Of a DNA stretch of 64,000 bases, positions 24,992 through 33,568 are shown piece by piece. Where the stretch lies: the NCBI RefSeq assembly GCF_024972735.1, contig NZ_CP087723.1, positions 744,001 through 808,000 of the forward strand, given 5' to 3'. This DNA comes from Halalkaliarchaeum sp. AArc-CO (GTDB lineage Archaea; Halobacteriota; Halobacteria; Halobacteriales; Haloferacaceae). The notes beneath the pieces are model-generated. The model was not told where the DNA came from, ran no database searches, and saw only the letters and a program-made list of their open reading frames with translations. Position 1 is the stretch's first letter. The number at the start of each line of letters is the position of its first letter. The position numbers and the translations under genes were made by a program.

Positions 24992-26434
24992 GTGACCCGT
25001 TTCCCTTCGATTTCCCTTCCCGGACTGCTGGCCGCGACAGCGATGGGCGTATATCTCTTGCTGGTCGCCGGCGCGGTTACGGCAGTGACGGATGCGGCGT
25101 CGGCGTGTATGGCGTGGCCGGCCTGTGGGGACGGGTTGAGCCTTCCGACGACGACCGACGGTTGGGTCGCGGTCGGTCACCGACTGGCGGCGGTCGTCGT
25201 CGGGATCGTTCTGTCGTTCACGACGGTTCTCGCGTGGCGACGCGGCGTCGAACGCCGCGTCATGGCAGCACTCGGGGTCGCACTCGCGTTGTACCCGATC
25301 CAGGCCGGGATCGGCGCAGTCGTGGCGGTCGCCGGCGCGAACGCTCCCCTGTCCGTGATCCACCTCGTAGTCGGCGTCCTCATTTTTGCGAGTACGCTCG
25401 CAGCACTTGCGTGGCGGCTCGAGATCCTGACCGGTCACGACGAGGACACCGACACGGGTGGAGTCGACACGCCCGGACTCGTCTCGACGGACGGTTCGGG
25501 GGCTCCCCCGGCAGACGGTGGGGGTATGAAAGCGTCGAAGCGACCGGAGCTACCGACCTCGTCGATCGTCCGCGTGAAACTCACCGTGCGGGCGTACTAC
25601 AGCCTGATGAAGCCCCGGCTGATGTGGTTGCTGTGTCTGGTCGCCGCCGCCGCGATGGCGCTTGCAGGTGGCCCCGGCTTCACGCCGAGCACCGTCGTGG
25701 CGACGCTCGGCGGTGGCGCGCTCGCGATCGGCGCCTCGGGAACGTTCAATCACGTTCTCGAGCGGGACGTCGACAGACGGATGCAGCGAACGAGCGACAG
25801 GCCGCTCGCGATCGACCTGATTCCGATCCGCAACGCGGTGGCGTTCGGGCTCGTTCTGGCGACAGCCTCGCTCGTGCTGTTCGCGTGGGTAAACCTGCTC
25901 GCGGCGGCGCTTGGACTCGTCGCGATCCTGTTTTACAGCGTGATCTACACGCTGGTGTTGAAGCCCAACACGGTCCAGAACACGGTCATCGGTGGCGCCG
26001 CCGGGGCACTGCCGGCGCTCATCGGCTGGGCGGCGGTCACCGGCGAGATCGGTCTCGGCGGGGTGCTGCTCGCGACGTTGATCTTCGCGTGGACGCCCGC
26101 CCACTTCTACAATCTCGCGCTGGCGTACAAGGAGGACTACGCCCGCGGCGGCTTCCCGATGATGCCGGTGGTTCGCGGCGAGACGGCCACGCGGAGACAC
26201 ATCGTCTGGTATCTGGGCGCCACGCTCGTGGTGGCGGCCGTCCTGGCGGCGTGGACCGACCTGGGGTGGCTGTTCGCTGCGACGACTGTCGGCGTCGGGG
26301 GCGTGTTCCTGTGGGCCGTGATCCGGCTCCACTTCGAACGCACCGAAAAAGCCGCGTTCCGTGCGTTTCACGCCTCGAACGCGTATCTGGGGCTCGCGTT
26401 GCTCGCAGTGCTTTTCGACGCGACCCTGTTTTGA
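24992..26434 (+). CDS. ctaB: Haem O synthase with N-terminal COX15/CtaA-like half
   Basis: Protein of 480 aa starting with GTG at 24992. Residues 1-150 form four helices with ASACMAWPACGDG and HRLAAVVVGIVLS, as in a half-length COX15/CtaA haem A synthase module. A hydrophilic linker of about 50 residues leads to the UbiA-type prenyltransferase domain: YYSLMKPRLMWLLCL, the Mg-diphosphate motif NHVLERDVDRRMQRT, RPL, and FAWTPAHFYNLALAYKEDY. It farnesylates protohaem IX to haem O for haem-copper oxidases. From memory, Halobacterium protohaem farnesyltransferase has the same long N-terminal section. The ABC exporter genes follow 74 bases downstream and could serve cytochrome or copper assembly. 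Confidence 0.82.
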   Translation: MTRFPSISLPGLLAATAMGVYLLLVAGAVTAVTDAASACMAWPACGDGLSLPTTTDGWVAVGHRLAAVVVGIVLSFTTVLAWRRGVERRVMAALGVALALYPIQAGIGAVVAVAGANAPLSVIHLVVGVLIFASTLAALAWRLEILTGHDEDTDTGGVDTPGLVSTDGSGAPPADGGGMKASKRPELPTSSIVRVKLTVRAYYSLMKPRLMWLLCLVAAAAMALAGGPGFTPSTVVATLGGGALAIGASGTFNHVLERDVDRRMQRTSDRPLAIDLIPIRNAVAFGLVLATASLVLFAWVNLLAAALGLVAILFYSVIYTLVLKPNTVQNTVIGGAAGALPALIGWAAVTGEIGLGGVLLATLIFAWTPAHFYNLALAYKEDYARGGFPMMPVVRGETATRRHIVWYLGATLVVAAVLAAWTDLGWLFAATTVGVGGVFLWAVIRLHFERTEKAAFRAFHASNAYLGLALLAVLFDATLF

Positions 26435-26508
26435 CCGACGTTCGCATGCGAGGCTCGATCCCCGGATCGAAAAGGAACGCTTAGGGCCGTCGCTGGCTTT
26501 CGGAGGGT

Positions 26509-27507
26509 ATGGACGCGGCGCTCGTCGCCGAGGACGTACGCAAGCGGTACGGCGAGACCACGGCGCTTTCGGGGGTCTCCCTGTCGGTCGACGGAGGCGA
26601 GGTGTTCGGGCTCATCGGCCCGAACGGCGCGGGAAAGACGACGCTCGTGCGGGCGCTTTCGGGAACGATCCGGTACGACGGTTCGATAACCGTCCTCGGC
26701 GACCGCCCCACCGAAGTCAGCCGCCAGCGGATCGGGCTCCTCCCGCAGTCGTTTTCTCCACCCGCCCGACTCACGGCCCGCGAGTTGATCGGCTACTACG
26801 CGGGGCTCTACAAAAGTCCACGGCAGGTGGGGGAGGTCCTCGCCGACGTCGGACTCGAAGACGCCGCCGACACCTGGTACGAGAACCTCTCGGGGGGACA
26901 GCGTCGCCGAACCTGTGTCGGGACCGCGCTGGTGAACGATCCGGACGTGCTGTTCCTCGACGAGCCGACGACGTCGATCGATCCCGCCGGCCGTCGGTCG
27001 CTGTGGAGCCTGATCGACAGGCTCGCGGAAGGCGGGACCACTGTCTTCCTCACGAGTCACTCGATGGCGGAGGTCGAGCGGCTCGCCGACAGGGTCGGGA
27101 TGCTTCGGGACGGCGAACTCGTGGCTGCCGGTACGCCGGCGTCGCTGATCGCCGAGTACGGCGGCCGGAGCCGGCTGGTCGTCCGTGGCACTGTGGCACC
27201 GAGCGACATCACCGACGCTCTCGCCGACGCGACCGGCTTCGAGGTTACGGCCGCCGGCGGGAACGTCGTGTTCTCCGGCGTGACGCCGGCCGACATCCCG
27301 GCTGCAGTCGACGCCCTGGAGTCGGCGGGCGCGAGCTACGAGTCGTTGACCTGGACGGAACCTTCCCTCGAAGACGTGTATCTCTCCTTGACTGGGGAAT
27401 CGTTCGAGGGACGGCGGGCCCCTGGCGCGGGAATCGCCGTCGACGGTTCGGCGACGGCGACACCGGAGATTGAACCGACCGTCTCCGCCGACGGGGGGGA
27501 CGAATGA
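26509..27507 (+). CDS. ABC transporter ATP-binding protein
   Basis: Protein of 332 aa. Walker A GPNGAGKTT (near 37-45), the LSGGQ-type signature NLSGGQRRRTCVG, Walker B VLFLDEPTTSIDPAG and the switch His in LTSHSMAEVERL are all present. The roughly 90-residue C-terminal extension (RSRLVVRGTVAPSDITDAL) is typical of drug/lipid exporter ATPases of the CcmA/NatA type. GGAGGG sits just before the ATG, and an A/T-poor box about 28 bases upstream may be the promoter. Its stop overlaps the permease start as ATGA, so the two subunits are made together. Confidence 0.85.
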   Translation: MDAALVAEDVRKRYGETTALSGVSLSVDGGEVFGLIGPNGAGKTTLVRALSGTIRYDGSITVLGDRPTEVSRQRIGLLPQSFSPPARLTARELIGYYAGLYKSPRQVGEVLADVGLEDAADTWYENLSGGQRRRTCVGTALVNDPDVLFLDEPTTSIDPAGRRSLWSLIDRLAEGGTTVFLTSHSMAEVERLADRVGMLRDGELVAAGTPASLIAEYGGRSRLVVRGTVAPSDITDALADATGFEVTAAGGNVVFSGVTPADIPAAVDALESAGASYESLTWTEPSLEDVYLSLTGESFEGRRAPGAGIAVDGSATATPEIEPTVSADGGDE

Positions 27508-28286
27508 CCGATCGACCCGGGCGCGTCGGGAGTCGAGTTCGACGCGTCCGAGCCGAGTCGCTCGCCGCCTGGCGCTCGTTTTTCCGGCGGCGCACCGCGG
27601 TGTTTTTTACGTTCCTCTTTCCGGCACTTCTGGTGTTGATCTTCGGGGCGCTCATCCAGACGCAGTCGGCCGACGGCGGGCTGTTCGCGGAGCCTGCGGG
27701 CTTTTACGTTCCGGGGTACGTCGTCACGGTGGTCCTGTTTACCCCACTTTCGCGCATCGGTAGCGAGGTCGCCCGCCACCGCGAGGACAACCGGTTCGAG
27801 AAACTCGCGACGACGCCGCTGTCCCGGGCGGAGTGGCTGTTTTCTCACACCATGGTCAACGTGTTGATCATCGTCGCGGCGAGCCTCCTCATCCTGGTTC
27901 TGGTCGTCGGACTTACCGGTGCGGCGATCCCACTATCCGGGCAGCTTGTGGTTTTGCTCCCCTTCGTCGCGTTCGCGTCTGCGCTGTTCTGTGGGGTCGG
28001 CGCTGTCCTCGGCCGAATCACCGACTCGCGCGACGGCGCGATCGCCGCCTCGAACGGCATCGCGTTCCCACTTTTGTTCCTCTCGGAGGCGTTCGTGAGC
28101 GGCGAGATGTTCCCCGCCTGGATCCTCCCGATCGTCGAGCACTCGCCGGTCACCTACTTCGCCCGGGGCGTGCGGGCGATCACGTTCGATCCGACGATGT
28201 CCTGGAAGCCGGAGCTCGCGGTCGTGATCGGGCTCGCGGTCGTCGCCTTCGCTGTCGGGGCGTACGCGATCCCCCGCACCGACTGA
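27504..28286 (+). CDS. ABC-2-type transporter permease
   Basis: Protein of 260 aa with six membrane helices. After a cytosolic amphipathic start (RVRAESLAAWRSFFRRRTAVFF) come an external loop and the conserved ABC-2 core: EVARHREDNRFEKLATTPLSRAEWL between helices 2 and 3, then FPLLFLSEAFVSGEMFP and the final HSPVTYFARGVRAITF. It pairs with the ATPase it overlaps by four bases. The transported substrate is unknown; location behind ctaB hints at respiratory-complex assembly, but this is inference only. Confidence 0.83.
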   Translation: MTDRPGRVGSRVRRVRAESLAAWRSFFRRRTAVFFTFLFPALLVLIFGALIQTQSADGGLFAEPAGFYVPGYVVTVVLFTPLSRIGSEVARHREDNRFEKLATTPLSRAEWLFSHTMVNVLIIVAASLLILVLVVGLTGAAIPLSGQLVVLLPFVAFASALFCGVGAVLGRITDSRDGAIAASNGIAFPLLFLSEAFVSGEMFPAWILPIVEHSPVTYFARGVRAITFDPTMSWKPELAVVIGLAVVAFAVGAYAIPRTD

Positions 28287-28320
28287 TACTTTTATTCCGG
28301 TGCTCGCCCGACACCGGGAC

Positions 28321-28977
28321 ATGGCTCACGAGACCGACGAATCGCTGGGGACGTTCGAAGCGCTGCGGGAAAGCGGCGTCGTGGCGGTCATGCGCGGCGG
28401 GGATCCGGACACGGTGATCGACACCGTCGACGCGCTGGTGGCCGGCGGGGTGACCGCCATCGAGATCACCGCCGACACCGACGGCGCGAGCGACCTCATC
28501 GCGGAGGTGAACGCGAGCGTTCCGGAGGCGGTCGTCGGCGCGGGGACGGTTCTCGATTCGGAGACTGCCCGGGCCTGCCTGCTTGCCGGTGCGGAGTTCG
28601 TCGTCTCACCGTCGCTGCATGCCGATGTGATCGAGACGGCGAACCGCTACGGCGCGCTGGTCGCGCCCGGGATCATGACGCCGACGGAGGCGATCCGCGG
28701 CTACGAGGCCGGCGCCGACCTGGTGAAGGTGTTCCCGGCGTCGACGCTCGGCCCGGGGCACCTGTCGTCGATGAAGGGCCCGCTCGGACAGATCCCGATG
28801 ATGCCCACCGGCGGAGTCGATCTCGACAACGTCGCCGACTTCGTCGAGGCCGGGGCGGTCTGCGTCGGGGCCGGAAGCTCGCTCGTGGACTACGACGCAG
28901 TCGAACGGGGCGACCCGGAGTCGATCACGGAGACGGCCCGGGAGTTCCGCGAGCGGATCGAGGCGGCACGGGAGTAG
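28321..28977 (+). CDS. KDPG/KHG aldolase-family (Eda-type) protein
   Basis: Protein of 218 aa with the class I aldolase barrel of the Eda family. The Schiff-base lysine is K136 in ADLVKVFPAS, the general base is E48 in AIEIT, and GAGTVLD, SPSLH and MPTGGVDLDN complete the active site. At the position of the E. coli Arg49 (after E48) the sequence reads ADT rather than LRT, so an otherwise conserved basic residue is replaced by Asp52; substrate preference may differ. The start at 28321 fits an ACTTTTATT box 28-30 bases upstream. Haloarchaea use a different KDPG aldolase (DHDPS family) for glucose, so this paralogue may serve another 2-oxo-3-deoxy acid. Confidence 0.75.
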   Translation: MAHETDESLGTFEALRESGVVAVMRGGDPDTVIDTVDALVAGGVTAIEITADTDGASDLIAEVNASVPEAVVGAGTVLDSETARACLLAGAEFVVSPSLHADVIETANRYGALVAPGIMTPTEAIRGYEAGADLVKVFPASTLGPGHLSSMKGPLGQIPMMPTGGVDLDNVADFVEAGAVCVGAGSSLVDYDAVERGDPESITETAREFRERIEAARE

Positions 28978-29047
28978 GCTCCGGAAAATATCCGTCGTGA
29001 GTAGTTTCCGTCAACTACAATACCTGGCAACCACGTGCTGTCGTAGC

Positions 29048-29677
29048 ATGGTAGAGAAGGACGCCGTTCGTCGCGGATACGACGAGGTGGCCGAGGCGTT
29101 CGCCGCCTGGCGCTCGTTCGACGACGAGGAACGGGAGATATTCGAGGAGTTCCTCGACTCGCTTCCGCCGGGCTCGTCGGTACTCGACGCCGGCTGTGGC
29201 CAGGGGACGCCGATCTTGCGAGCGCTCGCGGAGCGGACGTCCGAGTCGCCGCCGATCGGACTCGATGTCTCGGCCGTACAGTTGGATCTGGCGTCCGAAC
29301 GGGTCCCCGAGGCGACCCTGATACAGGGCGATTTCACCCAGCTTCCCCTCCCGGAGTCGTCGGTCGACGGGCTGGTCGCCTTCCACTCGCTGATTCACGT
29401 CCCGGCGGACCAGCACCGGCGGGCCATCGAGGAGTTCGCACGCGTCGTCCGTCCGGGCGGTCGAGTACTCCTCTCGGAGGGCACCGAACCGTGGCGTGGA
29501 AAAAACCCCGACTGGCTCGAGACGGGCGCGGAGATGCAGTGGCACATCGCCGGCGCACGGACGACCAGAGAGCAGCTCCGGGATGTGGGACTCGCGATCG
29601 AGAACGAATGGACGACCGGCGACGTCCTGGTGGAGGGCGAGTCGTGGACCTTCTTCGAGGCCGTGCTGCCGGAGTGA
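29048..29677 (+). CDS. Class I SAM-dependent methyltransferase
   Basis: Protein of 209 aa from the ATG at 29048; an upstream in-frame start at 28997 would add 17 residues lacking family character. The SAM-binding motif I is VLDAGCGQGTP, the acidic motif II end is IGLDVS, motif III is GDFTQLPLPESSVDG, and VRPGGRVLLSEG is the usual post-motif strand. It belongs to the UbiE/BioC-like Methyltransf_11 group. The substrate is not indicated by sequence or context. It ends about 190 bases before the convergent helicase gene. Confidence 0.75.
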   Translation: MVEKDAVRRGYDEVAEAFAAWRSFDDEEREIFEEFLDSLPPGSSVLDAGCGQGTPILRALAERTSESPPIGLDVSAVQLDLASERVPEATLIQGDFTQLPLPESSVDGLVAFHSLIHVPADQHRRAIEEFARVVRPGGRVLLSEGTEPWRGKNPDWLETGAEMQWHIAGARTTREQLRDVGLAIENEWTTGDVLVEGESWTFFEAVLPE

Positions 29678-29745
29678 CGCCACATCCGCTGGAGGTGAAA
29701 CTGTCCCTGGAACACTTACCGGGGAGACGGGATCCCGTCGGCGAC

Positions 29746-29753
29746 TTTTTAAG
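29746..29753 (+). promoter_or_regulatory. Orphan TATA-like box between convergent genes
   Basis: TTTTTAAG preceded by GGCGAC has the same form as the boxes before the FMN-reductase and dacZ genes, yet points into the 3' end of the convergent helicase gene with no plausible protein-coding gene downstream. It could drive an antisense or 3'-UTR-overlapping RNA starting near 29776. Confidence 0.35.
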
Positions 29754-29864
29754 TAGGATCCGGGTGGTATAGAAGGGTTAGTCGTGCTCGACGAACACGG
29801 CGAGGGATCCGTGAAGGGGGCGAGACGGGTTTCGTGGAGTCGCAGCCGTCACCGACCCTGCCCA

Positions 29865-32249
29865 CTAGAGATCCAACTGCGTCCCGACCAGCTTACTCAA
29901 AAGCAACGCGGCGGGCTCGGGCGCGAGCGGTTCGTTCGCGTTGCCGCAGTGGGGCGACTGCACGCACGCGGGACAGCCGTCCTCGCAGCCGCAGCCGTCG
30001 ATCAGGCGCGCGGTTCGCTCGAATAGCGATTCGGCGACGTCGAACCCCCGCCGGGTGAGGCCGACACCGCCGGGGTACCCGTCGTAGACGAACACTGTCG
30101 CACGGTCGGTGTGGGGGTGACACGGCGTCGAGAGCCCGCCGACGTCCGCCCGGTCACAGAGAAACGCAAGCGGGAAAAGCGAGATCACGCCGTGTTCGGC
30201 GGCGTGGATCCCGCCCGCGAGCGCCCACTCGCCGTTCGTCCCGCCCGCGTCGCCGGCGTCTCCGGTACCGAATGCACGCATATCTTGCTCCACGTCCGGC
30301 GGCACCGTCACGTACAGCCCGGTCGTCGACAGCGTCGTCTCCGGCAGGTCGAGGTCGACCCGCCCCAACGGCTCCCCGGTGGAGCCGTCCCGGCGCTCGT
30401 AGCCGGTCACCCGCTCGGTGACGGTGAGATCCGCAAATCGGACGGTCGTCTCCGGCCGGGCCGGGAGGGGTCGTCGTTTCCGGTCCTCGTCGACGACGAT
30501 CGTCTTGTCCGTGAGCACCCGGGTGTAGTAGTCCGCCCACGTCGGGGTGAGCTCGGCGACGTCGCGATCGAGATCCAGCTCCGCCACCTCGTAGGTCTCC
30601 CCCTGGTGGTGGTAGATCGCGCCGGGATGGGCGTCACGGAGCGCGTCCGAAAACCCCAGTGAGGCGATGACCTCCCCGTCCCGCCGATCGAGCAGGTCCA
30701 CCTCCCGGTCGTCGATCGTCCGGAGGCTCATCCCGTGCTGGGGGCTTCCGTCCCCGTCGAAGAGCCACCGGAGCCCGGCGTCGGTCTCCCGCCGCGAGAG
30801 CGTTCCCGCCGCTTCCAGGTCGCTGACGACGTCCGGGAACGATTCCCCGAAATACGCCTCGTCGTCGGGCGACAGCCAGTTCTCGGTTGCGGCACAGGGA
30901 ACGTGATTCCGGAGCAGTCGCCCGTTCTCGGGATCCGTGATCGCCTCCTCCGGATCGCCGTCGAACAGCTCGTTCGGCTGACCCATCAGGTACTGGTCGA
31001 GCTGATCCTCGCCGGCGACCATGACGACTGCCGCCGGCTCCGATCCCCTGCCGGCACGGCCGGCTCGCTGGAACGTCTCCATCCGGGTTCCGGGGTACCC
31101 ATCGAGGATCACCGCGTCGAGCCCGCCGACGTCGACGCCGAGTTCGAGCGCGTTCGTCGACCAGACGCCCCGGATCTCGCCAGCGTCGAGCTGCCGTTCG
31201 ATCGATCTGCGACGGTCGCCCCGCACCGACCCCTGATACGCCTGGACCGCCCCCGCCAGGTCGTGGTGTCCTCGCTCTCGCAGCTCCCGTGTGCTCTCCT
31301 GGGCGTACCGTTCGGCGGTCTGGCGCGCCCGGGTAAACGACAGCGTCTGGTGGCCGCGGACGAGCAGGTCGACGAACAGCCGCATCGACTCGACGTGGCT
31401 CGACCGCCTGCGGCCGCTGTCTCCGGGTGTCCGGTCACTCCAGTCTGCGTCGTACTCCGGCGGGTTCCAGAGGATCCAGTGGCGTGGACCCCGACCGGAG
31501 GCGTCGGTGTCGACCAGCCGGAACCCCTCGGCCGGTCGGCCAGTCACCCGCGAGGCGTGTTCGACCGGGTTGCCGATCGTCGCCGAACAGCAGACGAACT
31601 GCGGGTCCGAACCGAACCGTTCACACAGCCGCCGGAGCCGTCGGAGCGTCAACGCCATCTGGGAACCGAACACGCCCCGGTAGCTGTGGACTTCGTCGAC
31701 GACGACCAGCTCCAGCGAGGAGAACAGCCACTCCCACAGCCGGTGGGCGTGGGGCAACAGCGCGTAGTGGACCATATCGGGGTTCGAAAGCAGCACCGTC
31801 GGCCGCCGATCGCGAACCTCGCGCTTTTCGGTTTTCGAGAGGCGTCCGGTGTACTGGTCGACGGAGACTCGGGAGCCGAACCCCAGCCCACGGGCCAGTT
31901 CCGACAGCGTCTCCAGCTGATCGGCGATCAGGGCGTTCTGTGGGCCGAGATACAGCGTCCGCCCGCCGTGATCCATCGCGCGCTCGAACGCCGGCACCGT
32001 GTACGCGAGCGACTTCCCGCTCGCCGTCTCGGTCGCGAGCACGACGTCGTACCCCTTTCGGATCTCCTCGATAGCGTCCGCCTGGTGGGCGTACAGCGAA
32101 GCGATCCCTCGCTCCGCGAGGGCGCTCTCGAGCCGTGGCTCCAGGTCGAGGTCGGAAAACTGCGGGTCGCGTGCCGGGCGCCGCTCGTGGGCGACGATCT
32201 GTCCCTCGTAGTACGGTCGGTCCCGGAGCCAGGAAAGGAGATCGTCCAC
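29865..32249 (-). CDS. MrfA/YprA-type DEAD/H helicase with zinc-binding C-terminus
   Basis: Protein of 794 aa. Domain 1 has the Q-like motif YAHQADAIEEI, Walker A ATETASGKSLAY, the DEVH box VVVDEVHSY and motif III CSATIGNP. Domain 2 has LSFTRARQTAERYAQ, VWSTNALELGVDVGGLDAVIL and the arginine finger QRAGRAGRG. The DUF1998 region carries a four-cysteine cluster GCGCEDGCPACVQSPHCGN near the end, the mark of MrfA, a Bacillus helicase used in mitomycin-type DNA damage repair. No MrfB exonuclease gene is beside it. A 3'-5' DNA helicase in DNA repair is likely. Confidence 0.82.
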   Translation of the reverse strand: MDDLLSWLRDRPYYEGQIVAHERRPARDPQFSDLDLEPRLESALAERGIASLYAHQADAIEEIRKGYDVVLATETASGKSLAYTVPAFERAMDHGGRTLYLGPQNALIADQLETLSELARGLGFGSRVSVDQYTGRLSKTEKREVRDRRPTVLLSNPDMVHYALLPHAHRLWEWLFSSLELVVVDEVHSYRGVFGSQMALTLRRLRRLCERFGSDPQFVCCSATIGNPVEHASRVTGRPAEGFRLVDTDASGRGPRHWILWNPPEYDADWSDRTPGDSGRRRSSHVESMRLFVDLLVRGHQTLSFTRARQTAERYAQESTRELRERGHHDLAGAVQAYQGSVRGDRRRSIERQLDAGEIRGVWSTNALELGVDVGGLDAVILDGYPGTRMETFQRAGRAGRGSEPAAVVMVAGEDQLDQYLMGQPNELFDGDPEEAITDPENGRLLRNHVPCAATENWLSPDDEAYFGESFPDVVSDLEAAGTLSRRETDAGLRWLFDGDGSPQHGMSLRTIDDREVDLLDRRDGEVIASLGFSDALRDAHPGAIYHHQGETYEVAELDLDRDVAELTPTWADYYTRVLTDKTIVVDEDRKRRPLPARPETTVRFADLTVTERVTGYERRDGSTGEPLGRVDLDLPETTLSTTGLYVTVPPDVEQDMRAFGTGDAGDAGGTNGEWALAGGIHAAEHGVISLFPLAFLCDRADVGGLSTPCHPHTDRATVFVYDGYPGGVGLTRRGFDVAESLFERTARLIDGCGCEDGCPACVQSPHCGNANEPLAPEPAALLLSKLVGTQLDL

Positions 32250-32344
32250 GGTACTCGTCGGCGTTGCCGGCGCCTAACAGTTGTGGTCGGTGGTAGACGG
32301 AAACGTGTCCGGCCGAAAAGCGGCGTCGACGCGGTTGGTGCGGT

Positions 32345-32602
32345 TCAGTCGCCGCCGTCGGTCAGTGCCCGCCGGTCGAGCACGTCCTTCGCGAGGGCGT
32401 TCGCCTCGTCGGCTGTCGGCCGCCGTCCGTCGCTGATTCGGGCGCCGAGTTCGCCGGCGACGGTCGCGATGTCCCGTCCAGTGCCGTGCTCGGCGACGCG
32501 CTCGAACGTCTGCCCGTACATCGGGGCACAGCGACCGCCGACCGCGTCGGTCTTCGCGTCGAAGACGTACTCGAGTTGTTTCACCGCGTCGCTGGGGTCC
32601 AT
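32345..32602 (-). CDS. Small conserved protein of unknown function
   Basis: Protein of 85 aa from the ATG at 32602, supported by a CTTATAAG box (32625-32632) about 26 bases upstream; a longer frame to 32680 is open but lies across that box. The sequence is helical and charged (MDPSDAVKQLEYVFDAK, then RRPTADEANALAKDVLDRRAL) with one cysteine and no membrane helix. I do not recognise the family. It is on the same strand as the helicase gene downstream, about 95 bases away. Confidence 0.55.
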   Translation of the reverse strand: MDPSDAVKQLEYVFDAKTDAVGGRCAPMYGQTFERVAEHGTGRDIATVAGELGARISDGRRPTADEANALAKDVLDRRALTDGGD

Positions 32603-32624
32603 ATGCGTCTTATACTGCCGAATC

Positions 32625-32632
32625 CTTATAAG
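32625..32632 (-). promoter_or_regulatory. TATA box of the 85-aa protein gene
   Basis: The self-complementary CTTATAAG is centred about 26 bases before the chosen ATG; it is the same element as that before mtnP. Confidence 0.6.
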
Positions 32633-32676
32633 TGTACTCGAATACGGAACTGAGTAAATTTCGGTCGAACGGCGGC

Positions 32677-33441
32677 TCACATCTCACCGGTTCGATCGAC
32701 CGTCCGGCGGTGGACGACGGCGGCCAGTTCGCCGGCGGCGTCGGGCTCGAACCGGAGGACGCGGCGCCACCACGGTCCCCGCCCGGAGTCGTTTGACAGC
32801 CGGGTTACCAGTTCGTTCGCTTCGCTTCCGGCCTCTGGGGTCGAAAGCGGAACTGCGCGGTCGTACAGCCTGGAGTCGTCGGTTCCGAGCACGAACACCT
32901 CGGCGTCGACCGTCGATCGCTTCACGTGGGCGTTGTTCGCGAACGGTCGGCGTCCGTCGCGGGACAGTTCTGCGTACTCCTCCCCGGTGAGGCTCCGTTC
33001 CACCTCGAAGTGACCGATGAGAAACGCGCCCCACTCCGGCGGGATCCAGTCGTTCCCGCCGTGGCTGTCCGCCACTCCGACGGATTCGACAGTCGACAGG
33101 GTGGCATAAAAGTACAGCCGGTCGCCGGGGTCGAGCCTGGAGAGCGGTCCAGCTTTCACGCCGTGCTCGTCGCCGTACGTGTACCGTTCACAACACGGAT
33201 AGCCCGCGAACTCGGGATCGAGGTGGACTTCCCGGTCGAACAGATCCTCGGGAATCGGCGTCGTGAGGGATGCCGCGAGGTCGCCGTACGTCGGAACCGA
33301 CGCCTCGGGATCGGTCGGTTCCCGTTCCGGGATGGGGACGTACTCGAAGCTCCCGTCGGGATAAATCGGCCCTCGAAAGCCGGGAAGTGCGGTGTTCGCG
33401 CCGACGTTGATCGCCACGGCGCGGTGAAGTGATGGCGACAT
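32677..33441 (-). CDS. Nmad3-like (nucleotide-modification-associated) protein
   Basis: Protein of 254 aa from the ATG at 33441; the frame is open to 33612, but that stretch would overlap the divergent oxidoreductase gene and lacks domain character. The order AVAINVGANT, GFRGPIYPDGSFEYVPIPE, PTYGDL, VHLDPEFAGYPCCERYTYGD, LDPGDRLYFYATL and GAFLIGHFEV matches my memory of the Nmad3 domain, predicted by others to act in DNA base modification or its readout. There is no restriction or phage gene nearby, so the role may be housekeeping. Assignment is by pattern memory and is moderate. Confidence 0.5.
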   Translation of the reverse strand: MSPSLHRAVAINVGANTALPGFRGPIYPDGSFEYVPIPEREPTDPEASVPTYGDLAASLTTPIPEDLFDREVHLDPEFAGYPCCERYTYGDEHGVKAGPLSRLDPGDRLYFYATLSTVESVGVADSHGGNDWIPPEWGAFLIGHFEVERSLTGEEYAELSRDGRRPFANNAHVKRSTVDAEVFVLGTDDSRLYDRAVPLSTPEAGSEANELVTRLSNDSGRGPWWRRVLRFEPDAAGELAAVVHRRTVDRTGEM

Positions 33442-33568
33442 CGACGCCGCGGGCTTCGAACTACGGCTCCAAAGTGGTTGCGTCCCGCTGGGTCGGCCTG
33501 CTGGCACCGATCGGAGGGTCGCGACGAGAGGCCGTACAGTTTTCACGGCCCCGCCCGGTTCATCACGT

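Noticed and set aside
30735-32657. 640-codon plus-strand frame opposite the helicase gene
   Set aside because: Antisense shadow of the MrfA-like helicase; the translation lacks any motif and is Arg/Pro/Val-rich.
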